NCBI RefSeq assembly: GCF_963675165.1
Contig: NC_087377.1
Coordinates: 1,699,501-1,763,500 of the forward strand
Direction: 5' to 3'
From: Halichondria panicea
Taxonomy: Eukaryota > Porifera > Demospongiae > Suberitida > Halichondriidae
Length of the DNA stretch: 64,000 bases
Made by a program: the position numbers and the translations under genes. Within the stretch, counting starts at the first letter, position 1. Each line of letters begins with the position of its first letter. The notes below the pieces were generated by a model that saw only the letters and a list, made by a program, of their open reading frames with translations, was not told where the DNA came from and ran no database searches. Shown piece by piece: positions 37,365-49,050 of this stretch.

Positions 37365-37905
37365 ACAACTCCAAAAACTAGTAAATGCAGTTAAAATGAG
37401 AACAGCTTTATTATATATACAACGATAAGCACAAAAATGTTCCAGTTTAAAATGGTTGGCTCCAGCCATGGGTTGTAGTCAGGCACGATTTGAGATATAA
37501 AATGAGGACTGTAAAAGAAATCGTGGCAGTGGGAAGTGGCCTTCAAGAAGGGCTGAAAGCAGTGGGCAGCGGAACTCAAGAAGGTGGTTCTTGTGTCAGC
37601 CTATAGGCATGGTGATTGGTTTAGTAGTACACGTCTATTATCGTTACGTGCAGACATTGAATATGAGTAAACGAGCTGGAGAGTGCGACTATTAGCGACA
37701 TTCGATTATACGTGTCTAAATAATGCAAACATTCATTTACGTGGTATATTCGTTTTGTGAGATCTTCACCAAAAAGATGGTTGTTGCAGTGCTCCAGTGC
37801 TCAAAGCGCCGCCAACCCAACAGCAAACTATATTTATGCAGGCAACAGGAAGTGTCAGCGTAAGTATATAAGATATAAACATAAACTGTCACGTCTATAG
37901 CCAGG
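37365..37905. repeat. Segmental repeat shared with 58385-59250
   Basis: Two blocks recur: 37367-37570 (CAAAAACTAGTAAATGCAG onward; also partly at 39058-39150) and 37620-37900 (TATTATCGTTACGTGCAGAC onward). The second block includes an exon-like Cys-containing frame ending at a GTAAGT, which is frameshifted here relative to the 58-kb copy. In the 58-kb locus the blocks are in the other order. Confidence 0.75.
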
Positions 37906-38018
37906 ATTGTACTACATGTATGTACAAAATAATATACAAATGTACGGCTATAATTTTAGTCTATATAATTATAATTATTATGGTCAAACCTGCTAAACCC
38001 ACATCATTGACACCTCAG

Positions 38019-38704
38019 ATCTACTTGTGGATAGCACTGATTCTGGTAGACTAGAAGAATCACGAGTACAGTTGGATGAGCTTCTGGTGGAGGATAAACT
38101 CACTGGAGTACCCCTACTAGTGTTTGCAAATAAACAAGACCTAGGGATGGCTTTAAAAGCTGATGATGTAAGTGTACTATTCCGTTTATTCTAGCTGAGA
38201 GTAGACCTTATAGTTACATGACTGATGTACCTACAAGAATTGTGTGATCATCATTGCATGTAATTCATTCCCCACAGATCAGCAATGATATGAAGCTAAC
38301 TGAGCTGACTGACAGACGATGGCAGATACAACCATGCTCGGCCAAAACTGAAGAAGGGATTGCGGTGAGTAGGACACTTAGCCCTAGCTATCAGCGAGAA
38401 TATTAGAATATTGTACCATTGAGTCTGGTTTTGGGTACCATAGAGCTGTGCCTATTGGAATTATTATACGTACTAGGTAATTGTACATGCTTTGATGTTT
38501 ACTCACTGTAAAGGGTGGATGGTAAAAAGTGAGTAGTTGCTAATTTAAGTATAATACCAGACTTAGACCAACTGCAGTACTTACAGCATGCATTTGAGAG
38601 CAGTATACGTACATATACAATGTGCCATGAATAACTTTGATCTCAACATGCATGATGGGATAGACTGGGTACTCAAGAGTGTAAAGGCATCGTCTAAAAA
38701 CTAA
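38019..38704 (+). pseudogene. ARL3-like small GTPase, 3' fragment
   Basis: Exons 38019-38167 and 38278-38364, plus coding text at 38654-38704, give EESRVQLDELLVEDKLTGVP, LLVFANKQDLGMALKADD, DRRWQIQPCSAKTEEGIA and DGIDWVLKSVKASSKN then stop. This matches ARL3 from just after the G3 region, with G4 (NKQD) and G5 (CSA), to the C-terminus. Exons for the myristoylated N-terminus, P-loop and Switch regions were not found upstream. The last segment lacks an AG acceptor at the expected point (CAT instead of CAG before GATGGG). ARL3 acts in ciliary cargo release; this copy is probably broken. Confidence 0.7.
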
Positions 38705-38744
38705 TCTGCTTCCAATCATAGGCATACCCACTGAACACTTGACT

Positions 38745-39150
38745 TACATGTACATCATAAGTTATGTAACCTCGATAAAAATCCATGAGTTTGAGTTCTC
38801 AACTGTGCTTCAGTGTTTGCCAATATCTACACTAACACGTTACAATGTACAGATCCTGCCTTCTACTAGCCGTACATAATTAAGATGCATGTCTGAATCT
38901 AGTCTCATGACACACAGCAGAAAGGTTGCGAAGAATAGCAAGAATCAAAATCACTTTGTAACTTATGTTTACTGAACTAATACATTGTGTCATTTCTGTA
39001 AGTATACTTTAATTCAGAATAACGGCCGCGATTTGTGGGCTGGGGACTTTAAGAATTCAATAATAATAACTCCAAAAACTAGTAAATGCAGTAAAAATGA
39101 GAACACAGCTTTATTATACGACAAGCACAAAAGTGTTCCAGTTTCAAATG
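38745..39150. repeat. Segmental repeat shared with 58682-59070
   Basis: Near-identical text (CCATGAGTTTGAGTTCTCAA, GCGAAGAATAGCAAGAATC) resumes here after the ARL3-containing interval. In the 58-kb copy the flanks on either side of that interval are joined almost directly. The open frame 39097-39453 lies over this repeat and has no domain. Confidence 0.8.
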
Positions 39151-39676
39151 TATAATAATCAAAACCAGAAATTTTTGCATTTGGTGACAAATGAATTTCA
39201 GCTGCAATCAGTCAGAGATGAGCAGAAGTCAAGATTAAACGTCAGGGTGAGAATTTATAGTAACCATGGCAATATGCCAATTCAAAAGGTGAGGGGCGCC
39301 AAAATTAAAAATAGCACCAATGTTTTTTTTTGCTTGATTTTTAGCCAGGTTGAGCCACAGTATCGCATGAGGTCAATAATACCACACAGCACGATTATCA
39401 AATTAAAAATCACCAATAATATAGATAAGAATTGCCTCTTTGCGAAATATTAGGCTCCCCAAATTTACCTGCTATAATTATGGTAGGCACTGTTTAGGAA
39501 GTTTCTACGTGATTTTGAAGTCTAAAGGGATATAGTTGTAGTATCACGAATGTCTGAATTATTTATTTATTTGCCTTTATACCATGAAAATACTTTTAGA
39601 ACCACCCCCGTTCAGAAAACTTCCAAGCAGCTACTACGAACTCCCCCGGTAAGTTTTAGTTTGTTGGATTGTTTAA

Positions 39677-40575
39677 CCCTTTCCCGGCTTTAATTAAAAA
39701 AACAAAATACAGAATAAATACATATTTTTCTTTAAAAATAAATATCTCATGAACAATGCATTGAAATCACTTGCAACTATTTCCTACAGGTAGCCCAGAT
39801 CCTGGGGGTACCATGACATCATCATCGTTACCTAGCAACTGACCACCCCCCACTAATTAACGATTTTTTACACATTTTACAATTATGAACATAAAGAATA
39901 TTGTATGAAGGCATGAAGTAACTAAAAACACTAAGTAAGTGTTCTCAATGTTCTTACGGTGACATGGTTCAATCAGGATCAGCAGAAACTTCTCTGCGAG
40001 GTCGTATCGGCAGACGCTCTTTTCCCGGGAAATGTTTTCTTCACCTACACACAGGTTTACAAGTTCAATGGTGGCTCATGATGTCCACTTGTGTACTAAC
40101 TAGACTAAGCATACCATACTGAAGCTATACAGACTACATATGATACTCCATAGTTACTTACAAGGTCCAGGACTTTGGTTCATGCTCAGGAGCTTCTTCC
40201 TCTGGCTCTTTAGGCTCTATGTTTATAGCTTGACCTCTGAAAAGTAGTTTCCTCTCTTAGTATGATCCCAGTCACTGTCCTCTTACTCAACAAGGCCATA
40301 AGCATAGTTATTCTCACTGTCTAGCTGCCCTAGAACCTCGCTGAGGTTGTACTACGAAGATCTTGTAGCCATTATCAAACGGTCACTTTTCTTTCGACAG
40401 TACTGCACAAAGTGTACCTCGAGGCAAGATATTAAAGATACCACGTGAAAGAGCAGCCCAATGCGCATGTGCTGGTACCTACAGTGTGTGCATAGCTCCA
40501 ACACAGTGCCCACAACGATTTTTTGAAAATTATCACTACCGCTGCCGTCATATGACGGCTAAAGCCGGGAAAGGG
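39677..40575 (-). mobile_element. piggyBac-like non-autonomous element, full copy A
   Basis: Termini CCCTTTCCCGGCTTTA and TAAAGCCGGGAAAGGG form 16-bp inverted repeats, flanked by TTAA at 39673-39676 and 40576-40579. This is the piggyBac hallmark. There is no transposase. On the minus strand it contains exon-like segments with splice signals (EPKEPEEEAPEHEPKSW before GTAAGT; REKSVCRYDLAEKF after an acceptor). It is nearly identical to copy B. Confidence 0.85.
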
Positions 40576-40579
40576 TTAA

Positions 40580-42635
40580 AGGGGTCATGAGGGAAGTCGA
40601 CCACAGCACTTGTCCTCCTACTGTTGCCATAAGAATGAACTGGACAATTGCTAATTAACCACACAATAGCATTGGCTTTATTGGATCTAGCATTTCCTCC
40701 ATTGTTGTCCTTACAACATGGGGTTACGTTAACACACCAATGTCACTCAGTATCCTATCTGATTTAAGACATGCAATAGTGCAAGGCGTAGCAATTTTAG
40801 ACAAGTATAGGAGGGCTCAGAGGTTGGCAAGGTGCAACTCTTATTAATGTAGGCTACCACCACGTGTGGAAATCTTTCAAAAACCGATCATCTTCAACTA
40901 TAGCTCTGGTCTTCAACGTTTTCCATTTTGATGGAAAGATTATATACTAACATGCAGGAGGGGGATTCCAGCTCTCGAACCCCCTATAGGCATTATACAG
41001 AGGATACTTTACTATCTGCAAATTCTTAATTTCAAAAGCTATATAAATGGCATCAGGCTTTCATTCTGAGAATCCATATGAAAAATGCTCCCTAAAGGGG
41101 GACCCTCTCCAAACTTCCTTTATATTCAATTTACCTTCTCCCAAACAATAAAACAGATAGAACCCTGACAGTCATACACTTTGCCCATAACACTTGTTCT
41201 GAGTGTGTACCCCATCAAAATCAATCATATAATTACATTGAAACATCAAGAGCGTTTCTTCTCTATGGAATATTCTAACAATGATGAACAAACTTAGATA
41301 CCTTGCAGTGGGACATTACTTTGCATGCACTAATGGACAGTGAATGGGCAAAGTGTAATATCTGTATTTATTTCACCTGATACGTACAGAGCTTAGTCGA
41401 AGGAAGAGAGACAGTCACACTACTTTCATTTCTGTCACGATCTTGATAGCATAGAAACGGGAAACGAACTTGCAAGCAACAGACCATTATTATTTCATCA
41501 GTCTGCAGATGTGCATGAATATTCAAAGTGATAAGTGTTCAATGCTGTCACAAAGCACTACACATGCAGACACTAATTATGCACACTGTACTCTCTCCAC
41601 AAAACCACAAGTGACTGTGCTAAACCACAAACATAAGACAATACCTACTTCTCACAACTGAGGGTTGTCTCAGAGTCCAGGGGAGTGCCCAGGTGGTGAC
41701 CAACAGACAATAACAACAAGACATGCAGGTGTTATCCAAAACTTCATTGAACTCCCATCATACTGTAGAGACTCTTGTTTACAAATTTCAATGGCATTGG
41801 AGTGACTACCCCTTGGGAAACAACCTAGCTCCAGTACACTCTTGCAGAGTTAAGACCTGCATGGGAGAAAAAAGAATATAATTAATTATATATTGTCACT
41901 TGTATTACAACAATTATGCTTCATGCATGAAATTATGCTAAATAACTGTAGCTACAATCATAAGACTATAATTTTATACGGAATAATATTCCTCACTTGT
42001 CTAACGTGTGCTTGCTTCCAACACTGCACCGTTCAGTCCATAAAAATTATAATGATATAGAGCTTGTATTGCACCTCCACATACGCATGCAGTAGTCAGT
42101 CTCGCTGTGTTGTCACTAAGAGTTGAAATGTGAAAGACATCTGCAAAACAACAGTGATCGTTAGCATGCAGTTTTATAGAACATACTGAATAATGTTCCT
42201 TCACTTGTATTTGACTCACTTGTTTATTTGAGTGCTTCTGTTAGTAATCTAGTGCTGTGTATCTGCTGGCACATTCAGCAGTCGGTCACATCAATCTCGC
42301 TGGTTTGTGTTGTCAATTAAGAGTTGAGACATCTGCAAAACAGCAATAATTGTTAATAGGTTGCAGACTGAAATGTTGCAGAATGCAGAATGTCGAACAG
42401 CAACAACTCACGCTTGCTAGTTACATACATAAAATAATTATTAGCACAAAAGTTACTATGATTATACCCACTATAGGTACACAACAATCCACTTACCAGT
42501 CGCTTAGGCTGGAAGGACAAGCCACCATGTTGGAGTTTCTCCACAGAGTTGAATTTCAACCACGAGGTTTAGTCACAATCAATCGCATGTGCAGAAATAG
42601 TGAGCCCCACCCCCTTCTTCTGTTTTGAGACATCG
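40580..42635. other. Non-coding, repeat-bearing interval
   Basis: No gene recognised. 41174-41359 is a short MITE with TACACTTTGCCCAT/ATGGGCAAAGTGTA ends. 41395-41660 is a diverged duplicate of 63370-63775 (shared words AAACCACAAACATAAGACA, ATCTTGAT, AGAAACGGGA). N-terminal exons of the PRIM2-like gene were sought here and not seen. Confidence 0.5.
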
Positions 42636-43240
42636 GCTACAGACCTTTGCAGAGTTCTTGCAACTCGATGTCTAAAGCGGAAGTTACTGGCACGTGATAT
42701 TCTTGTACATTAAAGCCACACAACATCACGTGAGCCCAACATTGCTGAGTAAGACAAGTTTTTTACATTGAGTTCTCAAGATGTATCACTAAAATAATTA
42801 CTTGTTACTAGTTATTCAGAGAAGTATGAAATAGGAGTGTAGCTTCCCAGTATTATATAAAGTGGCTTGCCCCAGCCTGCCCGCTCATTTTGTGTTGCTG
42901 CAAGCTGTTGAGAGTCTAGTCATAGACAGTTAAATCTCTCTTAGGCTTGGAGCTAAGCCTTAGCTCCAGCTGTTCTGCGACACAGGCTGTGTGACTAATA
43001 GTAACTCACAAAACGATTGAAATACTCATGATAGCTTCAGCTAGCTAGCTGTGCAAAGGCATTCAAAGCCTTCTCCTATATAGGTCAAATTTTTCCCAGT
43101 TTAACAAAGTTAAATAGGCTCTATTGGAGAAAAATTGGTTAGGAATGAGCCAGAATTCAATCTTGTTACGTAATGGTTCACGTGACAGGCACTTCCGCTC
43201 TAGACATCAAGTTGCAAGAACTCTGCAAAGGTCTGTAGTT
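42636..43240. repeat. ~600-bp element with ~66-bp inverted ends
   Basis: The left end CTACAGACCTTTGCAGAGTT, through AGCGGAAGT, is mirrored at the right by ACTTCCGCTCTAGACATC and ending AACTCTGCAAAGGTCTGTAG. No target duplication was identified and no coding capacity seen. It lies immediately upstream of the MITE and PRIM2-like exons. Confidence 0.6.
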
Positions 43241-43249
43241 TCAGGCTAG

Positions 43250-43340
43250 CCTCGGTCCCAGGCCGATTTTTCTTTAATAGAAAGAAGTTGTAGGCGACCT
43301 AGCGTTCAATTGGAGACGGATCGGCCTGGGGTCGAGGCTA
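43250..43340. mobile_element. Small MITE inserted at PRIM2-like splice acceptor
   Basis: Ends AGCCTCGGTCCCAGGCCGAT and ATCGGCCTGGGGTCGAGGCT. The sequence AGTTTCAGGCT occurs on both sides as a target duplication, and it contains the acceptor TTTCAG used by the next exon, so two candidate acceptors now exist. Confidence 0.65.
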
Positions 43341-43347
43341 GTTTCAG

Positions 43348-44684
43348 GCTATGAGATTTAGAGAATTGTTAGGGTTTTCCGAGCGAGCAGAGTTCTTTAA
43401 CAGCTACAAAGATGACTTCAACTTTGATGTTGTCAGCAGGGAAGACAGTGAGGTGAGTCTATAACTATTAATTTTTAGGCAAATATAAATAAATGCTCAA
43501 ATTCTTTGTCCAGCTGAAGGATGAAGAACTGAATTTCTATCGAGATAGTCCTGACAGCTTCTACATTGTACCATTTGCTGACGCCCTGGACTTGGTTCAG
43601 AGCAGACAAGTGGTCATCAAGAGTGTAAGCTTCCATTCTGCAAGCACTGTGTGTCTGTGTGTAACCTACCGTTCCCTCAGGGCGCTGTGTACATACCCGT
43701 CAACAATGAGGAAATGATTGCTCGTTTGGTGTGCAACAAGTTCAGACAGAAGCTTTCTGAGGAACTAGTGGTAAGTAAAACACACCCCTCTCTGTACCCA
43801 TCATCTACTTCATTTCTTCTTCCCCTGCAGAAGACCCGCAACCACCTACCAGTGGTGGATGATGATGATAAGAGGATTGCCCCCATGCTCAAGACCATCA
43901 AACATTGCTACCTTGGTGAGGCACTTCGGTCGTCTACAGTACGGACTGTTCCTCAAGAGCATTGGACTCACACTGGACCAAGCTATGGCCTTCTGGAGAG
44001 CAGAGTTTGTCAAGAAAATGGAACCAGAGAAGGTGTACACTATTATAGGCACATGTTGTACATTTGATTTGGTGTTGATTTCCCACAGTTTGAGAAGCAG
44101 TATGCATACAATGTGAGACACAGCTATGGTACAGAGGGCAAGAGGGCCAACTACACTCCCTATACAGTTGCCTCAAAATCATTCTCTCCAACAATCCAGG
44201 CCAAGGAGACCATCACGGTGAGCTCACCTACAATACTCTTGTACTCTCTCATACTTGTCTGTATATAATTATAGGGTGTCCTTTTCGTCACTGGGATGAT
44301 AGTCACATTCGACAGATACTCACCACTCATGGAGTTTCACATAAAGGAGTCACTAACATCACCGCCTATCTGAAGGATGACCACTACCAACTAGCCTGTC
44401 AGAAATACTATGAGATCACTCATGCTGTGAGTTAATAAATCCTTCTGCTGTTTTTATTTGTTTATAATACTGGTTTGTCATTTCAGATTGAAGCTGCCCC
44501 TTTCAGTTTGGAGCACCCCTCTCAGTATTTCCGGGAGAGCCGAATGCAGCGTGGGGACACTGGTGGTAAACAAGAGACAAGACTGCCAACTGTAAAGACT
44601 GAAGTGAAAGCAGAGGATGATTTTTGTGGAGATATATCAATTCAAGACATGCAGAACTTTGAAGAAGAAATGGACCAATTCTAG
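43348..44684 (+). pseudogene. PRIM2: DNA primase large subunit (PRIM2) homologue, 5'-truncated and frameshifted
   Basis: Seven exons: 43348-43452, 43514-43624, 43681-43770, 43831-44032, 44089-44217, 44275-44426, 44487-44684 (TAG). Recognisable PRIM2 text: [90 protein letters not shown]2 is the Fe-S subunit of the replicative primase. Lesions: the N-terminal ~170 residues are absent. In exon 4 the frame changes before RHFGRLQYG and about 50 residues, including the first Fe-S cysteine region, are missing. In exon 5 an extra TA in CCCTATACAG shifts the frame, with the correct frame (CLKIILSN) shown by the next splice phase. The last Fe-S cysteine is Arg (YFRES for FFCES). Sequencing error for one lesion cannot be excluded. 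Confidence 0.85.
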
Positions 44685-44943
44685 CTATATTCTACCACCA
44701 GTTATATCCTACCACCTGTATGTATACCACATGCTCTCTAGTAGTAAACACTCTTTGATCCGCTGTGTATACGTTTTTGTGTTGCGTGTGCCACTTGCAC
44801 TTGTCATTAGCGAAAGATCAGTTCTCTGAGTCACTATACTATAATGACAAGCAGAGCAGATCCTATAATTATATAATCTACTGAGCCAATTCAGTCAGTG
44901 ATAACGTTTAAAAAAAAAAAAGCGGTCTGGCCAGAAACTGCTT

Positions 44944-45125
44944 AGGGGGTAAAGTACTACTTTTTAGGGTAGCATAAGTACTACTTTTTAAGGTAGCATA
45001 AGTACTGCTTTTGAGGGCAGCATAAGCACTACTTTTTAAGGTAGCATAAGTGCTGCTTTTGAGGGCAGCATAAGTACTACTTTTAAGGTAGCATAAGTAC
45101 TGCTTTCGAGGGCAGCATAAAGTAC
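44944..45125. repeat. Minisatellite, ~27-bp units in two alternating forms
   Basis: About seven copies of GTAGCATAAGTACTACTTTT or GCAGCATAAGTACTGCTTTT variants. The minus-strand frame 44908-45243 (repeated SSTYATLK) is an artefact. Confidence 0.9.
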
Positions 45126-45586
45126 ACCACACCGAGCAGTGCATACTGTGAGTTACAGAACTCCCGATAAAGTAGCGCTCTGATGGCAGATGCCAGTTTC
45201 CCGACACCCAACCACCAGCTCCGGAGCCCCATGAATAACCCAAGCGCTACTTTGGGTCACCGGAAGTGGTTTGTATAAAGTGGGCAGTGAATCTGATTCT
45301 GTGTCTCATAAATTAGCCGCCCTTTCTAAGTCTCCTAGCTGATTATTCACCAGAAGCTAATTAATTATGGGTAATTAATTGTTATAATTATACTTGACCT
45401 AGCCTAATTATATTATCCCTTCACGACTCACGAGTGGACATCTTGCAACACCATGGCAACCAGATAGAAAATAGAGGGAGAAAGATGAAAAACGTAGTCA
45501 TCACCAGAACATAAAGTAAAAGTGCTCACATTAACTGTTATTTGTTTGCATTCTATGTTAGATAGTCGTATAATGGCTAAATGCAG

Positions 45587-46512
45587 CTAGTGATAGCCAA
45601 TCAATTCAGGGTTCGTCCTTCTCTTGTGGGTGTGGTCTGTCAATCCAATCACCAATGGGCAACGGTCGCTCCCAAACACCTCCTTACGAATCACCACATC
45701 AGTTACATGAAGGAGGAGCCGCTCAGACACCACGAAATAATCCAGCCTCCTGAAGAAAAAGAAATGTGATCATATTAACAGTAATGTACTTAATGGCCAC
45801 TCTTAACCATCTACGATATAAAAAGCCCACCTCCTACATACCTTTATCGGACAGCAAAAAATAATTATTTTGGAAATTGTCCGGGTATAATTGGAACAGA
45901 TTTTTATAGAGCATGTGAAGTGTCCGGAATAATTAGAACAAGCAAGCAGCTGCATGCGAGCTAGCTAAGTTTAATAGAATGCTGTGCGATTGAATAGTTG
46001 CACTAGCTATCTAAAACTAGCTATCTAACTGCAGCACTCTAAGTCTTACTTGCCGTCTGTGAATGTAACTCAACTTTTCAAAGTATTGTCCGGATTTTTA
46101 GAACAAATGTAATATTAAAGCACTGGAGTGTCCGTTGTATTAAAACAACGAAAATTGCCCAAAAGAGAGTCCGGGGTAATTAGAAGTGTCCTATAAATTA
46201 GAAGATATACGGTAATTATAATGGACAAACCCAAATGTTTTGTGTTATAAAATGGTTCCGCTGTAACTATACAGCTTTGCTCACACACACACTGAAATTG
46301 AAATTACACTCTATTTCTAGAGTAATGCGGGAGCACTCACCAGCCAGTGTTCTTGGCTCTGGCGTTGAACTGGTAAGTGTACGCTCCAGCGAGGTCGGGA
46401 TACAGGTGACGGAAGGTGTCCACGAAACTCTCCTCCAGTAGCTCTGTGAAGTCCTGTCTCTCCTCGGGCGTGAAACCAGCTGTCTTTGTGTTTGTCTTGG
46501 GGTTCTTCAAAT
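45587..46512 (-). pseudogene. APEX1: AP endonuclease 1 (APE1/ExoIII family) homologue, last two exons, catalytic His replaced
   Basis: Exon 46512-46341 reads [33 protein letters not shown] and NARAKNTGW. Exon 45749-45587 reads RLDYFVVSERLL ... EVFGSDRCPLVIGL then TAG. The splice restores the codon W before RLDYF. This matches the C-terminal third of APE1, the main abasic-site endonuclease. The conserved GSDHCP motif, whose His is catalytic in APE1, is GSDRCP here. The DYF aspartate is kept. Upstream exons with the other active-site residues were not recognised. Between the exons lies a TA-type MITE. Probably a non-functional fragment. Confidence 0.75.
45836..46214. mobile_element. TA-type MITE (copy 1), within the APE1-like intron
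   Basis: Closely similar to 62901-63299 (shared ATTGTCCGGGTATAATTGG, TAGAACAAGCAAGCAGCTGC). The right end AATTAGAAGATATACGGTA is preserved and the left end is decayed. Confidence 0.75.
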
Positions 46513-47255
46513 CTACGAGTAGATACATACAAAATATACATGCATGCATGTACACAAAGTCAACGCAAACTCTGAAGGTATACCTATATCTCTTATGCAG
46601 TGCCAGTGTGCGTACCTCCTAGCATACAGTGCCAGTGTGCGTATGTACTGACACTAAAGTTCAGAGACAGAGCAAGCTAGGACTACGTACGTACAGGGTA
46701 TAGAGGAAAGACACAACAAACTCTATGGTTACATATAGTATAATACTGGAGTGTTTTAAAAAAGGTGGCTTTAATTACTCGTTAGGGCCTGTGTGCCGGG
46801 TTAATCACAATCTATATATACATGTATATGCAACGGAGAAGTATAGCACAAGTTAATCGACTGAACTACTACTATACCCTTAATAATGACTCACGCTTTC
46901 CCCGAAACAAGGGAGGATTAGGAGGGCCTCCTTAACCTCTCCTATATAGTCACGCCTGGATAAAGGCCGCCCAAAATTAATGCATTTTTTGGGATCTGTG
47001 AGGGAGTGATAGGAACCAGTTATAAAACTCAAGTTGAGATATATACTCAGCTCATAATTATTGTTATAGTTAATGTATAATTATATGCACAATTCCCCAA
47101 ATTAATGGAGCCTCGGTTGTCAATTCCTTCGATCCTATTGACCTGACCACAAAACACTTGCAACACACATTGCATGACTAACAAACATTAATTTGAATGT
47201 AACTAACATAATACGGAACACTACATGCATTCACATTAATATATATACATGGCCC

Positions 47256-47336
47256 TCACGGTTTCTGCTGATGGACCAGATGAACCTGCAGGGATGTTTG
47301 TGGCTGCTCAGGAGGTGGGGTAGAGAACAAAGGCGT
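47256..47336 (-). CDS. Proline-rich terminal exon of an RRM/CXC-family unit
   Basis: After CCTTTACAG the frame reads TPLFSTPPPEQPQTSLQ and ends HQQKP with TGA. Similar tails end near 50110-50165 (TPLIPTPPGAASSSATPK, frameshifted at an A-run) and on the plus strand at 52407 (SLPPPRKP). Its presence marks the 3' end of a minus-strand unit. A degenerate first-half piece lies near 46870-46935. 46513-47255 otherwise has no gene. Confidence 0.4.
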   Translation of the reverse strand, partial: TPLFSTPPPEQPQTSLQVHLVHQQKP

Positions 47337-48107
47337 CTGTAAAGGAGTGGATGACAGTGCTTGACACAAGTGTATTACAAGAAGTGTGCTTGTGCATGCA
47401 ATCGTGGATATAATAATGGATGTGTATAAAATATTATATAGATTTAGCAATTGGTTAGAATCACTCTTTTTGCGTTATTAGAATCGTTGTTGGCTATTGG
47501 GTCAAAGGTAGCTACTGGCAAATGTGCATGGTCTAATGTCAGTGAGTGGGTGTTCACAATTGAACCAGCTGGTTGGAGGGGATCTACTTGCCATCATGGT
47601 GATCATGCACCTTCTTGTGAGAGGTTCTATATATTGTGCTCAGTACAGTGCATGCAACACAATGTAGACAGCATTTGAGTGATTTGGCTAAAATCAATTC
47701 ACACACATACGTACACACAAAGACTCTAATTAGAAATACAATTAACCAACACAAGTACATACAGTCACTACTCTTTTTTTTTTGATTTCAACCTGCAGAC
47801 AAAGTGCATGCATGGTGCCAGCACATCACACTCGAAAAACAGGAACAAATTTAAAACTTACACTTTGTCCTTTGATCAATAATTATATATTTTTTTCTAA
47901 GGCCATTTTGCTGAGAGTTCATTAAAAAATGTAATGAAGGCAAACCCGATACAGAAAGTATAATGGTTTACTTATACAATAATTATTGTGAGTGGATGGT
48001 ACTAACCCCTCCCTTCCCTTCGCCCATGGGATGTCCACCGACTGCACAACTGAGAAGTAAAGCACATGTTAATTTGTCGAACCACCATGCACTTAAAAAT
48101 GACTCAC

Positions 48108-48200
48108 GCTGGTTCCTCCAAAACAATAGAGGGCAATTCTTATGTCCCCCTTCGTGGTACGGGGAGGGAGGCCTCCCAAGTAAATTTCTCTGGATGCCGT
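48108..48200 (-). pseudogene. RRM first-half exon (unit, minus strand)
   Basis: The frame contains REIYLGGLPPRTTKGDIRIA and LYCFGGTS before a GTGAGT donor. YLGGLP is an RNP2-type strand. The expected acceptor reads GG (CCTTACGG) instead of AG, unlike the copy at 49930, so splicing may be lost. A likely second-strand exon (VDIPWAKGREG) lies at about 48046-48013. Confidence 0.5.
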
Positions 48201-48713
48201 CCGTAAGGGGGTGGAGGAACCGGTTATATACATGTATATTCAGCTCATTATTAAATATTATCCTCCAAAATAGTAACATGCATATAATTATATATATATA
48301 TATACGATTCCTCGAGCATGGATATCCTTGTGAATGCGTATATATATATAGTGGTTAGCTCTCTATAGATTTCTGTGTTAGAGTAGTATAGTGTCGTTGT
48401 TGGCTTTGTTCATGCGAGACAGTGACTGAAGAGTTATACACAACTCCAATGCATCTAGTCGACCTATTGATAGGCGTGCTTTTTCCATTTAAAAAACTCG
48501 AGCCCCCCCCCCCTATTGTGAAATTGCTTCATACACCACTGATACAGATATAGATATAGAACACGTACACATGCATGTCGATACAACATAAAACAAATCG
48601 TTTGCGCGGCTTGAATTTATACAAATAATAGGCAATCTTGTACTATATATAATTCGGGAATTCGAGCATAACTGCATATAATACATGTATGCACGCATGG
48701 TCACTCACTGAAC

Positions 48714-49050
48714 ATTTCCTCTTAGGTGGAGGGGGAACTAGCTGACTAGCGGGTACCTGTGGAGGGAGTGCAGGGGTCAATGACATGAACTCAGTTAAAT
48801 GCTACATCCTGTGTAACGAATGGCACACTAAATAATCGTTTTATACGGTTGGAGGTGGGGCTGGTGAGTTAGGGAGTGGGGTATAATGGATGGACCAGCA
48901 CTGACACTCATAGTGTCGTTGTTGGCTACATGTTGTCATTAAGGCATAATTGTTCGGGACACTCACGCAACGCTTCAACCGTAGGGTCAGGCCCCTAGCT
49001 AGGGCTAGTGGGTTCGGGAGTAGTGCGGCACACTGGGTGGAAGAACTAGC
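48714..49050 (-). CDS. Two short candidate exons, Pro/Arg-rich
   Basis: 49050-48967 (SSSTQCAALLPNPLALARG, ending LKRC before GTGAGT) and about 48758-48714 (PASQLVPPPPKRKCS before GTGAGT) have both splice signals. They probably belong to the tail of the RRM/CXC units. No known domain. Confidence 0.3.

Noticed and set aside
39097-39453. 118-residue open frame
   Set aside because: Starts in a segmental repeat, no domain, no splice partners, A+T-rich composition like the surrounding non-coding DNA.
44908-45243. Minus-strand frame with repeated SSTYATLK
   Set aside because: Comes from a short minisatellite.
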